Assembly (NCBI GenBank): GCA_000016765.1
Contig: CP000699.1
Location: 2,170,001 to 2,234,000 of the forward strand
Direction: 5' to 3'
DNA from: Rhizorhabdus wittichii RW1
GTDB taxonomy: Bacteria > Pseudomonadota > Alphaproteobacteria > Sphingomonadales > Sphingomonadaceae
Length of the DNA: 64,000 nucleotides
Made by a program: the position numbers and the translations under genes. Shown in pieces: positions 24,786-32,744 of this stretch. Position 1 is the first letter of the stretch, and each line of letters starts with the position of its first letter. The notes beneath the pieces were generated by a model. It was not told the DNA's origin and did not search any database. It worked only from the letters and a program-made list of their open reading frames with translations.

Positions 24786-25533
24786 TCCGCCACCACCGAG
24801 CGCCGAACGGTTCCGCGCCTATGACGCGACGCTGTGGCGTCTGGTCGAGGCGCAGCACCGCATCTCGACCAACCGGCTCGCCGCCAATGCCGAGGACCAG
24901 GCGCTGCTGGAGGAACTGGTCGAGACGGTGAAGCCGGTGCTGCCGCCGGCCGCGCGCGGGCTCCATTACCTGCTCGCGACGCCGTTCCGCTACGGCCACA
25001 AGAAGCCGTCGCGCTTCCGCCGGGCGGGCGAGCGCCCCGGCATCTTCTACGCCGCCGAACATGTCGCGACGGCGGTCGCCGAGACCGCCTATTGGCGCCT
25101 GCTGTTCTTCTCGCGCTCGCCGGGCTTCCGGCCGCCGACGACCGTCGTCGAGCATTCGGCCTTCACCGTGCCGGTGCGGGCGGCCCGGCTGCTCGACCTG
25201 TCCGAGCCGCCCTATGCGGCGTCAGCGGCGGCCTGGACCGATCCCGACGACTATGCCGCCTGCCAGGCCTTCGCCGGCGCGGCGCGGGGCATCGCGACCC
25301 AGGCGATCCGCTACCTCTCGGTCCGCGACCCCGCCCGCCGCGCCAACGTCGCGCTGCTCGATCCCGCCGCCTTCGCCGCGGCCACGCCGATGATCCGCCA
25401 GACCTGGCATTTCCGCTACGAGGATGGGCGCATGACCGCCTATGCCGCCTTCCCCTCCGACGAACGTCATGTCTTCGGCTTCGAGCAGTTCGGGCTGACG
25501 GGGCCTTCGGCCGGTCGAGATCGGCCGGCCTAG
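24757..25533 (+). CDS. RES-domain toxin
   Basis: The protein has 258 residues. The RES domain carries the arginine in LWRLVEAQHR, tyrosine and glutamate in FYAAEHVATAVAETAYWR, and serine in IRYLSVRDPARRANV, matching the Arg-Glu-Ser core that names the family. RES toxins resemble ADP-ribosyltransferases; known members degrade NAD+ or modify Prs. The start overlaps the antitoxin gene by 29 bases, ensuring linked translation. Antitoxin-first order and overlap are typical. Confidence 0.93.
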   Translation: MSTTIAPRSDPPPPSAERFRAYDATLWRLVEAQHRISTNRLAANAEDQALLEELVETVKPVLPPAARGLHYLLATPFRYGHKKPSRFRRAGERPGIFYAAEHVATAVAETAYWRLLFFSRSPGFRPPTTVVEHSAFTVPVRAARLLDLSEPPYAASAAAWTDPDDYAACQAFAGAARGIATQAIRYLSVRDPARRANVALLDPAAFAAATPMIRQTWHFRYEDGRMTAYAAFPSDERHVFGFEQFGLTGPSAGRDRPA

Positions 25534-25549
25534 AATATTCCAGGCCGGC
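25524..25549. terminator. Bidirectional hairpin between convergent genes
   Basis: GCCGGCCT (25524-25531) pairs with AGGCCGGC (25542-25549) around a 10-base A/T-rich loop. It spans the toxin stop codon and the gap before the end of the opposing amidohydrolase gene. There is no T-tract, so factor-independent function is uncertain. Confidence 0.5.
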
Positions 25550-25552
25550 AGG

Positions 25553-26560
25553 TCAGATGCGATAGGCCCTGGCCGCCGTGTCGTGGAAGAGCGCGACTTT
25601 CTCGCTCTCGCTGAAGTCCTTCACCATGCGCTTGAAGCCGTTCCAGAGCACCCCATAGGATACGCCCAGCATGTCCACCGGGAAATTGCTCTCGAACATC
25701 GCGCGGTCCGGGCCGAAGATGTCGATCGTGCGCAGGACATAGTCGCGCTGCTTCTCGGCCAGTTCCTCGGAGGTCGGCGGGCGATCGCGACCGATGAAGG
25801 ACAGGCCGGTGAAGGTCATGTTGAGGGCGCCGATCTTCACGAAGACATTGGGGCAGGTCGCAAGGTCGGCCATCGCGGCCGCCCAGTCGGCGAACACCTC
25901 CGCGGGCTTGCCCACGAAACGCCCGATCTGGATGGGCGAGGCGATATGGTTGAGGATGATGCCGGTCTCGGGAAAGGCGCGGGCCAGATCGACCAGTTCG
26001 CCGATCTGGGGATGGAGCAGCCATGCATCGAAGCTGAGGCCCAGCGGGGCCAGCTCGGCGAATCCCTCGCGGAAGCGCGCCTCGCCGAGCATGCCGGGAT
26101 AGCCGTCCTCGTTGAACGGAGCGTCGGGGTCATAGGCGGTGCGGACACGGATGCCGCGGAAATGGTCGGGTGACGCCAGCTTGTGCGCTTCCAGCACCTC
26201 GCGCACCCGCGCTCCCGTCGCCAGCGGTGCATGGCCGACGATCGCGGCGCATACGCCCGCGTTGCGGCCGCCCCGCCTGATCCCCTCCTGCGCGATCGCC
26301 TCGGCATGGTCGGTTCCGCCCACCGTGCGCAGATGCTCGGGCCCGTCGCTCCGGAAGGTGATCTGCGAATCGACATAGACCGTCGCGACGATGTTGTGCC
26401 CCGTACCGGTCTTGTCCGCGAGCAGGGCATCGACGGGATAGCTCGGGAAGATCGGCTTGGGCGGAACGGCGTAGCAATGATGATGGGCATCGATGATCGG
26501 AAGGTCCGGATCGATCGCCTCCTCGACATGCCGGGCCAGCCAATCGCGATTGTCGAACAT
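25553..26560 (-). CDS. Amidohydrolase family 2 (TIM-barrel metal hydrolase)
   Basis: The protein has 335 residues. The metal motif IIDAHHHC lies at about residues 22-29; ILNHIASP carries the later histidine and SNFPVDM the aspartate. The family (ACMSD, LigI, LigJ, OMPDC-like) hydrolyses lactones or decarboxylates ring-cleavage products. It has no signal peptide. It is the leftmost gene of the catabolic island and is divergent from the PQQ dehydrogenase with a 221-base gap (26561-26781) in which no clear operator was recognised. Confidence 0.87.
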   Translation of the reverse strand: MFDNRDWLARHVEEAIDPDLPIIDAHHHCYAVPPKPIFPSYPVDALLADKTGTGHNIVATVYVDSQITFRSDGPEHLRTVGGTDHAEAIAQEGIRRGGRNAGVCAAIVGHAPLATGARVREVLEAHKLASPDHFRGIRVRTAYDPDAPFNEDGYPGMLGEARFREGFAELAPLGLSFDAWLLHPQIGELVDLARAFPETGIILNHIASPIQIGRFVGKPAEVFADWAAAMADLATCPNVFVKIGALNMTFTGLSFIGRDRPPTSEELAEKQRDYVLRTIDIFGPDRAMFESNFPVDMLGVSYGVLWNGFKRMVKDFSESEKVALFHDTAARAYRI

Positions 26561-26781
26561 ATCCCCTCTCCTTTCCTCGCGGCGATACCGTGGTGCCGCG
26601 CACGTCCAAAGCGCCGGCCCGGGCGGCGCGGCGAGGGGCAGGAATGATGGCTTCCCCGGTCAATTTCCCCCACCGGCGGAACGACGCGCTTGTCTACGAG
26701 CGACAGCGGATTTGAACCCGGCATGTGTGGGCTGGCGGAAAAGGCCGGCCCGTGACGAAGTGCCCCCATTCGAGGAGGGGC

Positions 26782-29133
26782 ATGGTGAACGACGAGAAGA
26801 GCGGGATCGGGGCCAGGCGCATGCTGGAACGCGCGTTCGCGGGGATATCGTTGCTGGCGGGCATGGGGATGGCGCTGCCCGGCGCCTATCTGCTGACGCT
26901 GGGCGGGTCGACCTATTATCTGGTGGCGGGCGTGCTGCTGGTCGCCGCCGCCGTCGATCTGTGGCGGGGCCGGGCGCGCGGCGCTTGGCTGTTCCTGCTC
27001 GTCTGGCTCGGAACCCTCGGCTGGGCGCTGTGGGAGGCGGGCCTCGACGGCTGGGCGCTGCTGCCCCGGCTCGGCCTGCTGACCGGCATGGGCATCGTCC
27101 TCGCGCTGATCCGCTGGCGGCCCGGAGCCCGCACCGCCCGGATCGCGGCGACGGCGACGGCCGCCGCGGCCCTGCTCGCAAGCATCAGCCTGGTCCTGAC
27201 GGGATCGCACGGCAACGCTTCCCTGCCGCTGGCCGCTTCGACGGCCGCCGGTGTCGCCGACGGCGAATGGCACCATATCGGCCGCACGGTGGGCGCCGAT
27301 CGCTTCTCCCCGCTCGACCAGATCACCCCGGCCAATATCGGCAAGCTCCAGGTCGCCTGGACCGCCCATCTCGGCATGCCGCCCAAGGGCCTCGCCGGCA
27401 CCATCGAGGCGACCCCGCTGATGGTCGGTGACACCCTCTACACCTGCAACATGGACAATGCCGTCATCGCCATCGACCCCGATAGCGGAAAGACCAGATG
27501 GGCCTTCGATCCGAAGCTGAACGTCGACGGCCTCAAGATGACCCAATGCCGGGGCGTGACCTATCATCGCCAGCCCGGCATCAGCGGCCCGTGCGCCGAG
27601 CGGATCATCCTCACCACCTATGACAACCGCCTGTTCGCGCTCGACGCGCATGGCGGCCAACGCTGCCGGGACTTCGGGAACAATGGCGAGGTGAGCCTGC
27701 TCGACGGCATGGGCGGCGTCCCCAAGGGCTATTATTACCAGACCTCGCCCGCCGCGCTGGTGCGCGACAAGCTGATCGTCGGCGGCTGCGTGCTCGACGG
27801 CCAGGCGGTCAACGAGCCGTCGGGGGTGATCCGGGCGTTCGACGCGGTGACCGGCAGGCTCGCCTGGGCCTGGGACATGGGCCGTCCCGACCGGCAGGGG
27901 CTTCCCCCGGCGGGCGAGACCTATACCCGCGGCACCCCCAATGCCTGGCCGCCCATCTCGGGCGACGACAGGCTCGGCCTCGCCTTCGTCCCGCTCGGCA
28001 ACCCGACGCCCGACTATGTCATGTCGCACCGCACGCCCGAGATGCGCCGCTACGGCAGCTCGGTCGTCGCCCTCGACGTCGAGACCGGCAAGGAGCGCTG
28101 GCACTACCAGACCACCCATCTCGACGTCTGGGACTATGACCTGCCTGCCCCCGCCAGCCTGGTCGACTTCCCCACCGCCCGGGGCCTGCGCCCCGCGCTG
28201 ATCCAGCCGACCAAGCGCGGCCAGTTCTTCGTGCTCGACCGCGAGACCGGCAAGCCGCTGGTCGAGACGGTCGAGCGCGCCGTGCCGCAGGGCGCCGCGC
28301 CGGGCGAGAGCCTGTCGCCGACCCAGCCCTATCCGGTCGGCATGCCCTCGCTCGCCGGGCCCAGGCTCAGCGAGGCCCGCATGTGGGGCATCACCCCGTT
28401 CGACCAGATCTGGTGCCGCATCCGCTTCAGGCAGGCCCGCTACGACGGCGACTTCACCCCGGTCGGGACGGACAAGCCCAGCATCATCTTCCCGGGCATG
28501 TGGGGAGGGTCGACCTGGTCGGGCATATCGATCGATCCCGAGCGCCGGATCATGGTCGCCAACGTCAACCATTTCCCGATGTACAACCGGCTCGTCCGCC
28601 GCGCCGATGCCGATCCGAAGGAATATCAGCAATTCGTCGCCGGCCGCGTCGCGATCAACAGTTCGCGCTGGTCGCAGACCGGCACGCCCTATGCGGCCAA
28701 GGTCGAGCCGTTCATGTCCCCGCTCAAGATCCCGTGCAGCCAGCCGCCCTATTCGGAGATCGCGGCGATCGACCTCGGCAAGCGCGCCATGATGTGGCGA
28801 CACCCGGTGGGACGCGCGCGCAACACCGGCCCGTTCAACATCGCGACGGGCGTGCCCTTCGTGGTAGGCACGCCGACGCTGGGCGGCTCGATGGTCACCC
28901 GCTCCGGCCTCGTCTTCATCGCGGCGACGCAGGAGCCGGCCTTCCGTGCCTATGATCTCCGGACGGGCAAGCTGGTGTGGGAAACCCGCCTGCCGACCAC
29001 CGGCCATGGCAACCCGATGACCTATCGGTCGCCGCGCAGCGGCCGGCAGTTCGTGCTCATCCCCGCGAGCGGACACCCCCGCTTCCTCAACACGGCATCC
29101 GATCAGCTCATCGCCTACGCCCTGCCCGAATAG
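26782..29133 (+). CDS. Membrane-bound PQQ-dependent dehydrogenase (glucose/quinate/shikimate family)
   Basis: The protein has 783 residues. Five membrane spans (about 15-145) anchor a periplasmic eight-bladed quinoprotein domain. GEWHHIGRTVGADRFSPLDQ starts the domain, and TTHLDVWDYDLPAPASLVD is diagnostic of the GDH family. Such enzymes oxidise sugars, quinate or related alcohols and pass electrons to ubiquinone; PQQ is needed, and no pqq genes are in the window. GGAGGGG precedes the ATG. The substrate could be an alcohol of the nearby pathway, by context only. Confidence 0.92.
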   Translation: MVNDEKSGIGARRMLERAFAGISLLAGMGMALPGAYLLTLGGSTYYLVAGVLLVAAAVDLWRGRARGAWLFLLVWLGTLGWALWEAGLDGWALLPRLGLLTGMGIVLALIRWRPGARTARIAATATAAAALLASISLVLTGSHGNASLPLAASTAAGVADGEWHHIGRTVGADRFSPLDQITPANIGKLQVAWTAHLGMPPKGLAGTIEATPLMVGDTLYTCNMDNAVIAIDPDSGKTRWAFDPKLNVDGLKMTQCRGVTYHRQPGISGPCAERIILTTYDNRLFALDAHGGQRCRDFGNNGEVSLLDGMGGVPKGYYYQTSPAALVRDKLIVGGCVLDGQAVNEPSGVIRAFDAVTGRLAWAWDMGRPDRQGLPPAGETYTRGTPNAWPPISGDDRLGLAFVPLGNPTPDYVMSHRTPEMRRYGSSVVALDVETGKERWHYQTTHLDVWDYDLPAPASLVDFPTARGLRPALIQPTKRGQFFVLDRETGKPLVETVERAVPQGAAPGESLSPTQPYPVGMPSLAGPRLSEARMWGITPFDQIWCRIRFRQARYDGDFTPVGTDKPSIIFPGMWGGSTWSGISIDPERRIMVANVNHFPMYNRLVRRADADPKEYQQFVAGRVAINSSRWSQTGTPYAAKVEPFMSPLKIPCSQPPYSEIAAIDLGKRAMMWRHPVGRARNTGPFNIATGVPFVVGTPTLGGSMVTRSGLVFIAATQEPAFRAYDLRTGKLVWETRLPTTGHGNPMTYRSPRSGRQFVLIPASGHPRFLNTASDQLIAYALPE

Positions 29134-29202
29134 AGCGCTTCGGCCGCTCCAGGGCAGGGACGGCAAGCGGCCCAGGGCAAACCCGCCCAGTCAACGCAGC
29201 CG

Positions 29203-30150
29203 TCAGGCGAGCGGGGCGAGGTCTTCCCTGCGCTGCGGGATCGCCCGGCGCTCGACCCAGCGGCGGGCGAAGTTCCAGAGCCGCGCGGCGCGCGGCTGAT
29301 CGCTCTGGGCCAGGCGCAGCAGCATCAGCGCCGCGACCGGCCGCATCGCCTCCAACGGCCGGGCGACCATGCCGACGCGGCGCAGATCGTCCTCGGCATA
29401 TTCGTCGAAGGAGCGCATCGCCGCGACGCCATGGTCGGCCGCATAAGCGAGGATGCCCAGCTTGCCCTGATCGTCGGGAAAGACGAGCCGCGCGCCGGCA
29501 TCCTGCAAGGGCAGGACCATCTGGTCGAACATGCGCGGCTGCCGCGCCCGTTCCCAGGTCGCGATCGACAATCCGGCCAGCGCGCTGATCGGCACCGTCT
29601 CCAGCGCCGCCAGGGGCGAGTCCCGGGCGACGACGACCTGCACGGGAAACCAGCGCAGCGCGATATGCTCGAAACGTTCGTCCGGGATCGGCGACGAAAC
29701 CGCGAGGATATCGAATTTGCCTTCCCAGAGGCCGTGCAGAAGCGCCCGGGTGTAGCCGGTCTCGATGTCGAAGGCGGCGGTCGGGAAGGCGGTCTCGAAA
29801 TCGGCGAGCAGCGCGCTGCGTTCCGGCTGGACGGCATAGACCGCGACGCCGATCCGCGGCACCCGCGCCCGATCGAGCGAAAGCTGCTGCACCAGATCGC
29901 CGGTTTCGGAGGCGGCCCGCACGAGATCGCGGAAGGCGGGGAGCATCGCCTGGCCCTGCTGGGTCACGAGGACCTTGCGCGGCAGGCGTTCCAGCAAGGG
30001 GAAGCCGAGCTCCTCCTCCAGCATCTGGATACGCCGCGAGATCGCCGGCTGGGAGACGCTCAACCGCTCGGCCGCGCGGGAGAAGGAGCCCTCGTCCACC
30101 ACCGCGAGCAGATAGCGCAGATAGCGGGTGTTGAGGTTCAGCGGCCTCAT
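29203..30150 (-). CDS. LysR-family regulator 1
   Basis: The protein has 315 residues. The helix-turn-helix lies at about 7-66 (LRYLLAVVDEGSFSRAAERL, VSQPAISRRIQMLEEELG). The C-terminal domain is a normal effector-binding fold. Its ATG shares ATGA with the stop codon of the preceding LysR gene, so both are made from one transcript. The two share the overall layout (VDEGSFSRAAERLSVSQPAIS against VEEQSFSKAAAKFGISQPSL) and are diverged paralogues. It likely regulates the adjacent P450 or PQQ dehydrogenase genes. Confidence 0.92.
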   Translation of the reverse strand: MRPLNLNTRYLRYLLAVVDEGSFSRAAERLSVSQPAISRRIQMLEEELGFPLLERLPRKVLVTQQGQAMLPAFRDLVRAASETGDLVQQLSLDRARVPRIGVAVYAVQPERSALLADFETAFPTAAFDIETGYTRALLHGLWEGKFDILAVSSPIPDERFEHIALRWFPVQVVVARDSPLAALETVPISALAGLSIATWERARQPRMFDQMVLPLQDAGARLVFPDDQGKLGILAYAADHGVAAMRSFDEYAEDDLRRVGMVARPLEAMRPVAALMLLRLAQSDQPRAARLWNFARRWVERRAIPQRREDLAPLA

Positions 30151-31067
30151 GCGGCGGCCCCGGCGGCGGCCCGCGCGGCGATCCAGGCCTCGGCGAAGTC
30201 CCACATCAGGGCGCCGACATGGGTGGCCGCCTGCTTCGGGCGGATCAACATCAGCGCGACCGGGGGATCGAGGCCCTGTACCGGGCGGCGGGACAGCCCG
30301 GCCGCGGCCAGCGTATCCGCGCTCACGAACGGGATCGCCATCGCGACGACGGTATCGGTGGTGCGGCTATGGGTCAGAAGCCCCATCGGCGTCTGGTCCG
30401 AAGGATAGGTCAGGATCGCGCCTGCATCCTCCAGCGGCTGCAACGCGACGTCGAACAGCAGGGGAAAGCGCTGGCGGCGGATGCAAGCGATCGGCAGGCC
30501 GACGAGTGCCTCCTGCGGAATCTCGTCCAGATCGGCGAGCGGCGATCCGGCCGGGATGAGCAGTTCGACCCGGAAGTGCCGGATCACCAGATATTCGAAA
30601 TCCTCGTCGGGCGGCGGACCGACCGAAAAGCCGAGGTCATAGCGCGCGCTCAGCAGGGCGAGGTGAAGCTCGACCGTGTAGATCGTCTCCAGCTGGACGT
30701 GCTTGCCGGGATGCGCTTCCAGGAAGGCGTTGATGAGATCGGCGCGTTCCGGGCGATCGGAATACATGGTGACGCCGAGCTGGATCGGCCGCCGCTCCCC
30801 CTCGCGGACGTCGCGGGCGAGCCGGGTGATGCGGTTGCCCCGCCCGACCAGCTCCCGGAAGGGATCGAGCAGCCTTTGCGCCTCCGGCGTCAGCGCCACG
30901 CCGCGGGCCGAACGGATCAGCAGCGGGAAGCCGAGCTGGGTCTCGAGCGTCTGGATGCGCTGCGACAGCGACGGCTGCGAAATGCCGAACTTGGCCGCAG
31001 CTTTGGAGAAGGATTGTTCCTCCACGATCGTGAGGAAATAGCTCAGGAATCGAAGCTGAAAATCCAC
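30147..31067 (-). CDS. LysR-family regulator 2
   Basis: The protein has 306 residues with an N-terminal winged helix (FLSYFLTIVEEQSFSKAAAKF, ISQPSLSQRIQTLETQLG) and an effector domain. It is the upstream gene of a tandem LysR pair. The 60-base gap before it holds one copy of the CATA-N9-TATG element, a standard LysR box shape, so autoregulation is likely. The P450 operon lies directly upstream on the same strand. Confidence 0.92.
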   Translation of the reverse strand: MDFQLRFLSYFLTIVEEQSFSKAAAKFGISQPSLSQRIQTLETQLGFPLLIRSARGVALTPEAQRLLDPFRELVGRGNRITRLARDVREGERRPIQLGVTMYSDRPERADLINAFLEAHPGKHVQLETIYTVELHLALLSARYDLGFSVGPPPDEDFEYLVIRHFRVELLIPAGSPLADLDEIPQEALVGLPIACIRRQRFPLLFDVALQPLEDAGAILTYPSDQTPMGLLTHSRTTDTVVAMAIPFVSADTLAAAGLSRRPVQGLDPPVALMLIRPKQAATHVGALMWDFAEAWIAARAAAGAAA

Positions 31068-31086
31068 CGCGACCTCGTCGCCGCAG

Positions 31087-31103
31087 CATAACCAAAAGCT
31101 ATG
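31087..31103. promoter_or_regulatory. Shared 17-bp palindromic box, copy A
   Basis: CATA-ACCAAAAGC-TATG has perfect 4-bp arms around 9 bases, the T-N11-A form of LysR boxes. It lies 20 bases upstream of LysR regulator 2. Related copies are at 32717-32733, 36017-36033 and 42316-42332. Confidence 0.65.
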
Positions 31104-31127
31104 GGAAAGAAAGCCCCGAGCACGCCG

Positions 31128-32393
31128 TCACAGCGTCGGCCCCTCGCCCATGCGCGGCCCCGGCGTGAAGGTCGCCGGAATGGTGATCCAGCCATTCTTG
31201 GTCGAGATGTCGGGATAGCGGACCGCCCGCTCCTCATCGACGAGGAAGTCGGGCATCCGGGCCATCACCTCGGCGAACATCGTCTCGAAGAACATCCGCG
31301 CCAGGAAGGAGCCGAGGCAGCGATGGATGCCGCTGCCGAAGCCGACATGCGGGTTGGGGAAACGTTCGACGTCGATCTCGCCCGCATTCTCGAACACCGT
31401 CTCGTCATGGTTGGCGGAGGAGAAGGCGACCATGATCTGCTCGCCCGGCTCCAACCGCTGTCCGTTGACGACCACCTCGCGCGTCACCAGCCGGGCGGCC
31501 GAATGGACCGGCGAGTAGAAGCGCACGAACTCCTCGCGCGCGATCGGCAGCATGTCCGGATTGTCGATCAGCTTCCGGCGGACCTCCGGATGTTTCGACA
31601 ACCAGACGCAACTGTTCGAGAACAGCGCGTTGGTGGTGCCGACGCCGCCCACCAGCACCATCATGCCGAGGCCGACGATCTCCGGGACCGAGAAGGCCTT
31701 GCCGGCGACCTCGCCATTGCACAGCGAACTGAACAGCCCTTCGCGCGGGTTGGCCCGATCGCGCTCCACCTGCTCGGCGAGCTGGCCGCGGATCCAGTCC
31801 AGGTCCGCGAGGCATTGCGGGAACTCGGCCGTGCCGCGCGCATAAGCGAGCTTGTGGAACGGATCGGAGAAGCGCCGCCAGTTGCTCTGGTCATAGGGGA
31901 TGCCGAGGATGTCGAGCGTCGACAGCGCCGGCAGCGGGTTCGCCAGATCGTTGACGATGTCGCACGCGCCCGTCTCGATCACGCGGTCCACCAGCGCGCG
32001 CATCACCTGCCGCGCGCGGGTGCGATAGGTCTCGACCGCCTTGGGCCCGAAGAAGGGGTTCAGCAGGTGGCGATAGAGCTTCCATTCCGGCGGGTCGGTC
32101 TCCACCGGAACGAAGGGCGGGCCGGCGAACGGCGGGATGACGCTGCCGCCTTCCAGCTTGCCGGCCTCGGGATCCCAGACCTTGCGCGACGAGAAGGTTT
32201 CCCAGTCGCGCGAGATGTTGGTCGCATGCTCATAGGAGGCCGCGACCCAGTAGCCGCCATGCGCCTCCGAGGCGAAGACGGGGCATTTCTCCCGCGCCTC
32301 GCCGAATTTCTCGATCCAGCGGTCATAGGTGCAGACCGCCGGGTCGAAATCCATGACCGCCTTGTCCGCCTGGTCGTCCGGGGCGCTTGCCAT
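31128..32393 (-). CDS. Cytochrome P450
   Basis: The protein has 421 residues, a soluble class I bacterial P450. The haem-ligand loop is FGSGIHRCLGSFLARM with Cys359. The K-helix region reads REEFVRFYSPVHSAARLV. The I-helix reads MVLVGGVGTTNALFSN: the usual acidic residue before the threonine pair is replaced by glycine/valine, which is unusual. The [3Fe-4S] ferredoxin gene lies 11 bases upstream, so the two are co-transcribed; no ferredoxin reductase was seen in the window. It probably hydroxylates a hydrophobic substrate of the island. Confidence 0.95.
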   Translation of the reverse strand: MASAPDDQADKAVMDFDPAVCTYDRWIEKFGEAREKCPVFASEAHGGYWVAASYEHATNISRDWETFSSRKVWDPEAGKLEGGSVIPPFAGPPFVPVETDPPEWKLYRHLLNPFFGPKAVETYRTRARQVMRALVDRVIETGACDIVNDLANPLPALSTLDILGIPYDQSNWRRFSDPFHKLAYARGTAEFPQCLADLDWIRGQLAEQVERDRANPREGLFSSLCNGEVAGKAFSVPEIVGLGMMVLVGGVGTTNALFSNSCVWLSKHPEVRRKLIDNPDMLPIAREEFVRFYSPVHSAARLVTREVVVNGQRLEPGEQIMVAFSSANHDETVFENAGEIDVERFPNPHVGFGSGIHRCLGSFLARMFFETMFAEVMARMPDFLVDEERAVRYPDISTKNGWITIPATFTPGPRMGEGPTL

Positions 32394-32404
32394 CCTGCCT
32401 CTTC

Positions 32405-32602
32405 CTAATCTTCGATCACGATGATCGCGGCTTCGGGGCAGCCGCGCTGCGCCTGCCGCACATTTTCCTCGAAGCCCGCCGGGACGAGCTCCGCCTCGAC
32501 ATAGGCATGGCCGTCATCATCGTTGAGCAGGAACAGCTCCGGGCAGGCCAGCGTGCACATGGCGTGCCCCTGGCACCGATCCTCGTCGACCTTAACGCGC
32601 AT
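32405..32602 (-). CDS. [3Fe-4S] ferredoxin of P450 system
   Basis: The protein has 65 residues. Cysteines 10, 16, 20 and 55 are present with the pattern C-Q-G-H-A-M-C, in which His13 occupies the place of the fourth cluster cysteine; this is the mark of P450-linked [3Fe-4S] ferredoxins. C20 is followed by proline, as usual, and C55 precedes PEAAI. It is the first gene of the ferredoxin-P450 operon and carries electrons to the P450. Confidence 0.95.
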   Translation of the reverse strand: MRVKVDEDRCQGHAMCTLACPELFLLNDDDGHAYVEAELVPAGFEENVRQAQRGCPEAAIIVIED

Positions 32603-32716
32603 GTGCCTCCCCTCCTCGAAAGCGGGCGGGCGGGCGCCGCCTTTCGCTTCCGATCCTTATGACCGTCCTATGAAGACGACGCCGACCTGCCACGTCAAAT
32701 GCCGAAAAACCAGTTG

Positions 32717-32733
32717 CATAGCTTTTCGGAATA
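32717..32733. promoter_or_regulatory. Shared 17-bp box, copy B
   Basis: On the minus strand this reads TATT-CCGAAAAGC-TATG, matching 7 of 9 centre bases and one full arm of copy A. It lies 115 bases upstream of the ferredoxin-P450 operon. It is also inside a wider 7-bp inverted repeat, CCGAAAA and TTTTCGG (32702-32708 and 32723-32729). Confidence 0.5.
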
Positions 32734-32744
32734 GCGGCGGCGCT

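Noticed and set aside
25837..29166. A frame of about 1100 codons on the minus strand opposite the PQQ dehydrogenase
   Set aside because: Its composition is that of a shadow frame, and the plus-strand quinoprotein is unmistakable.
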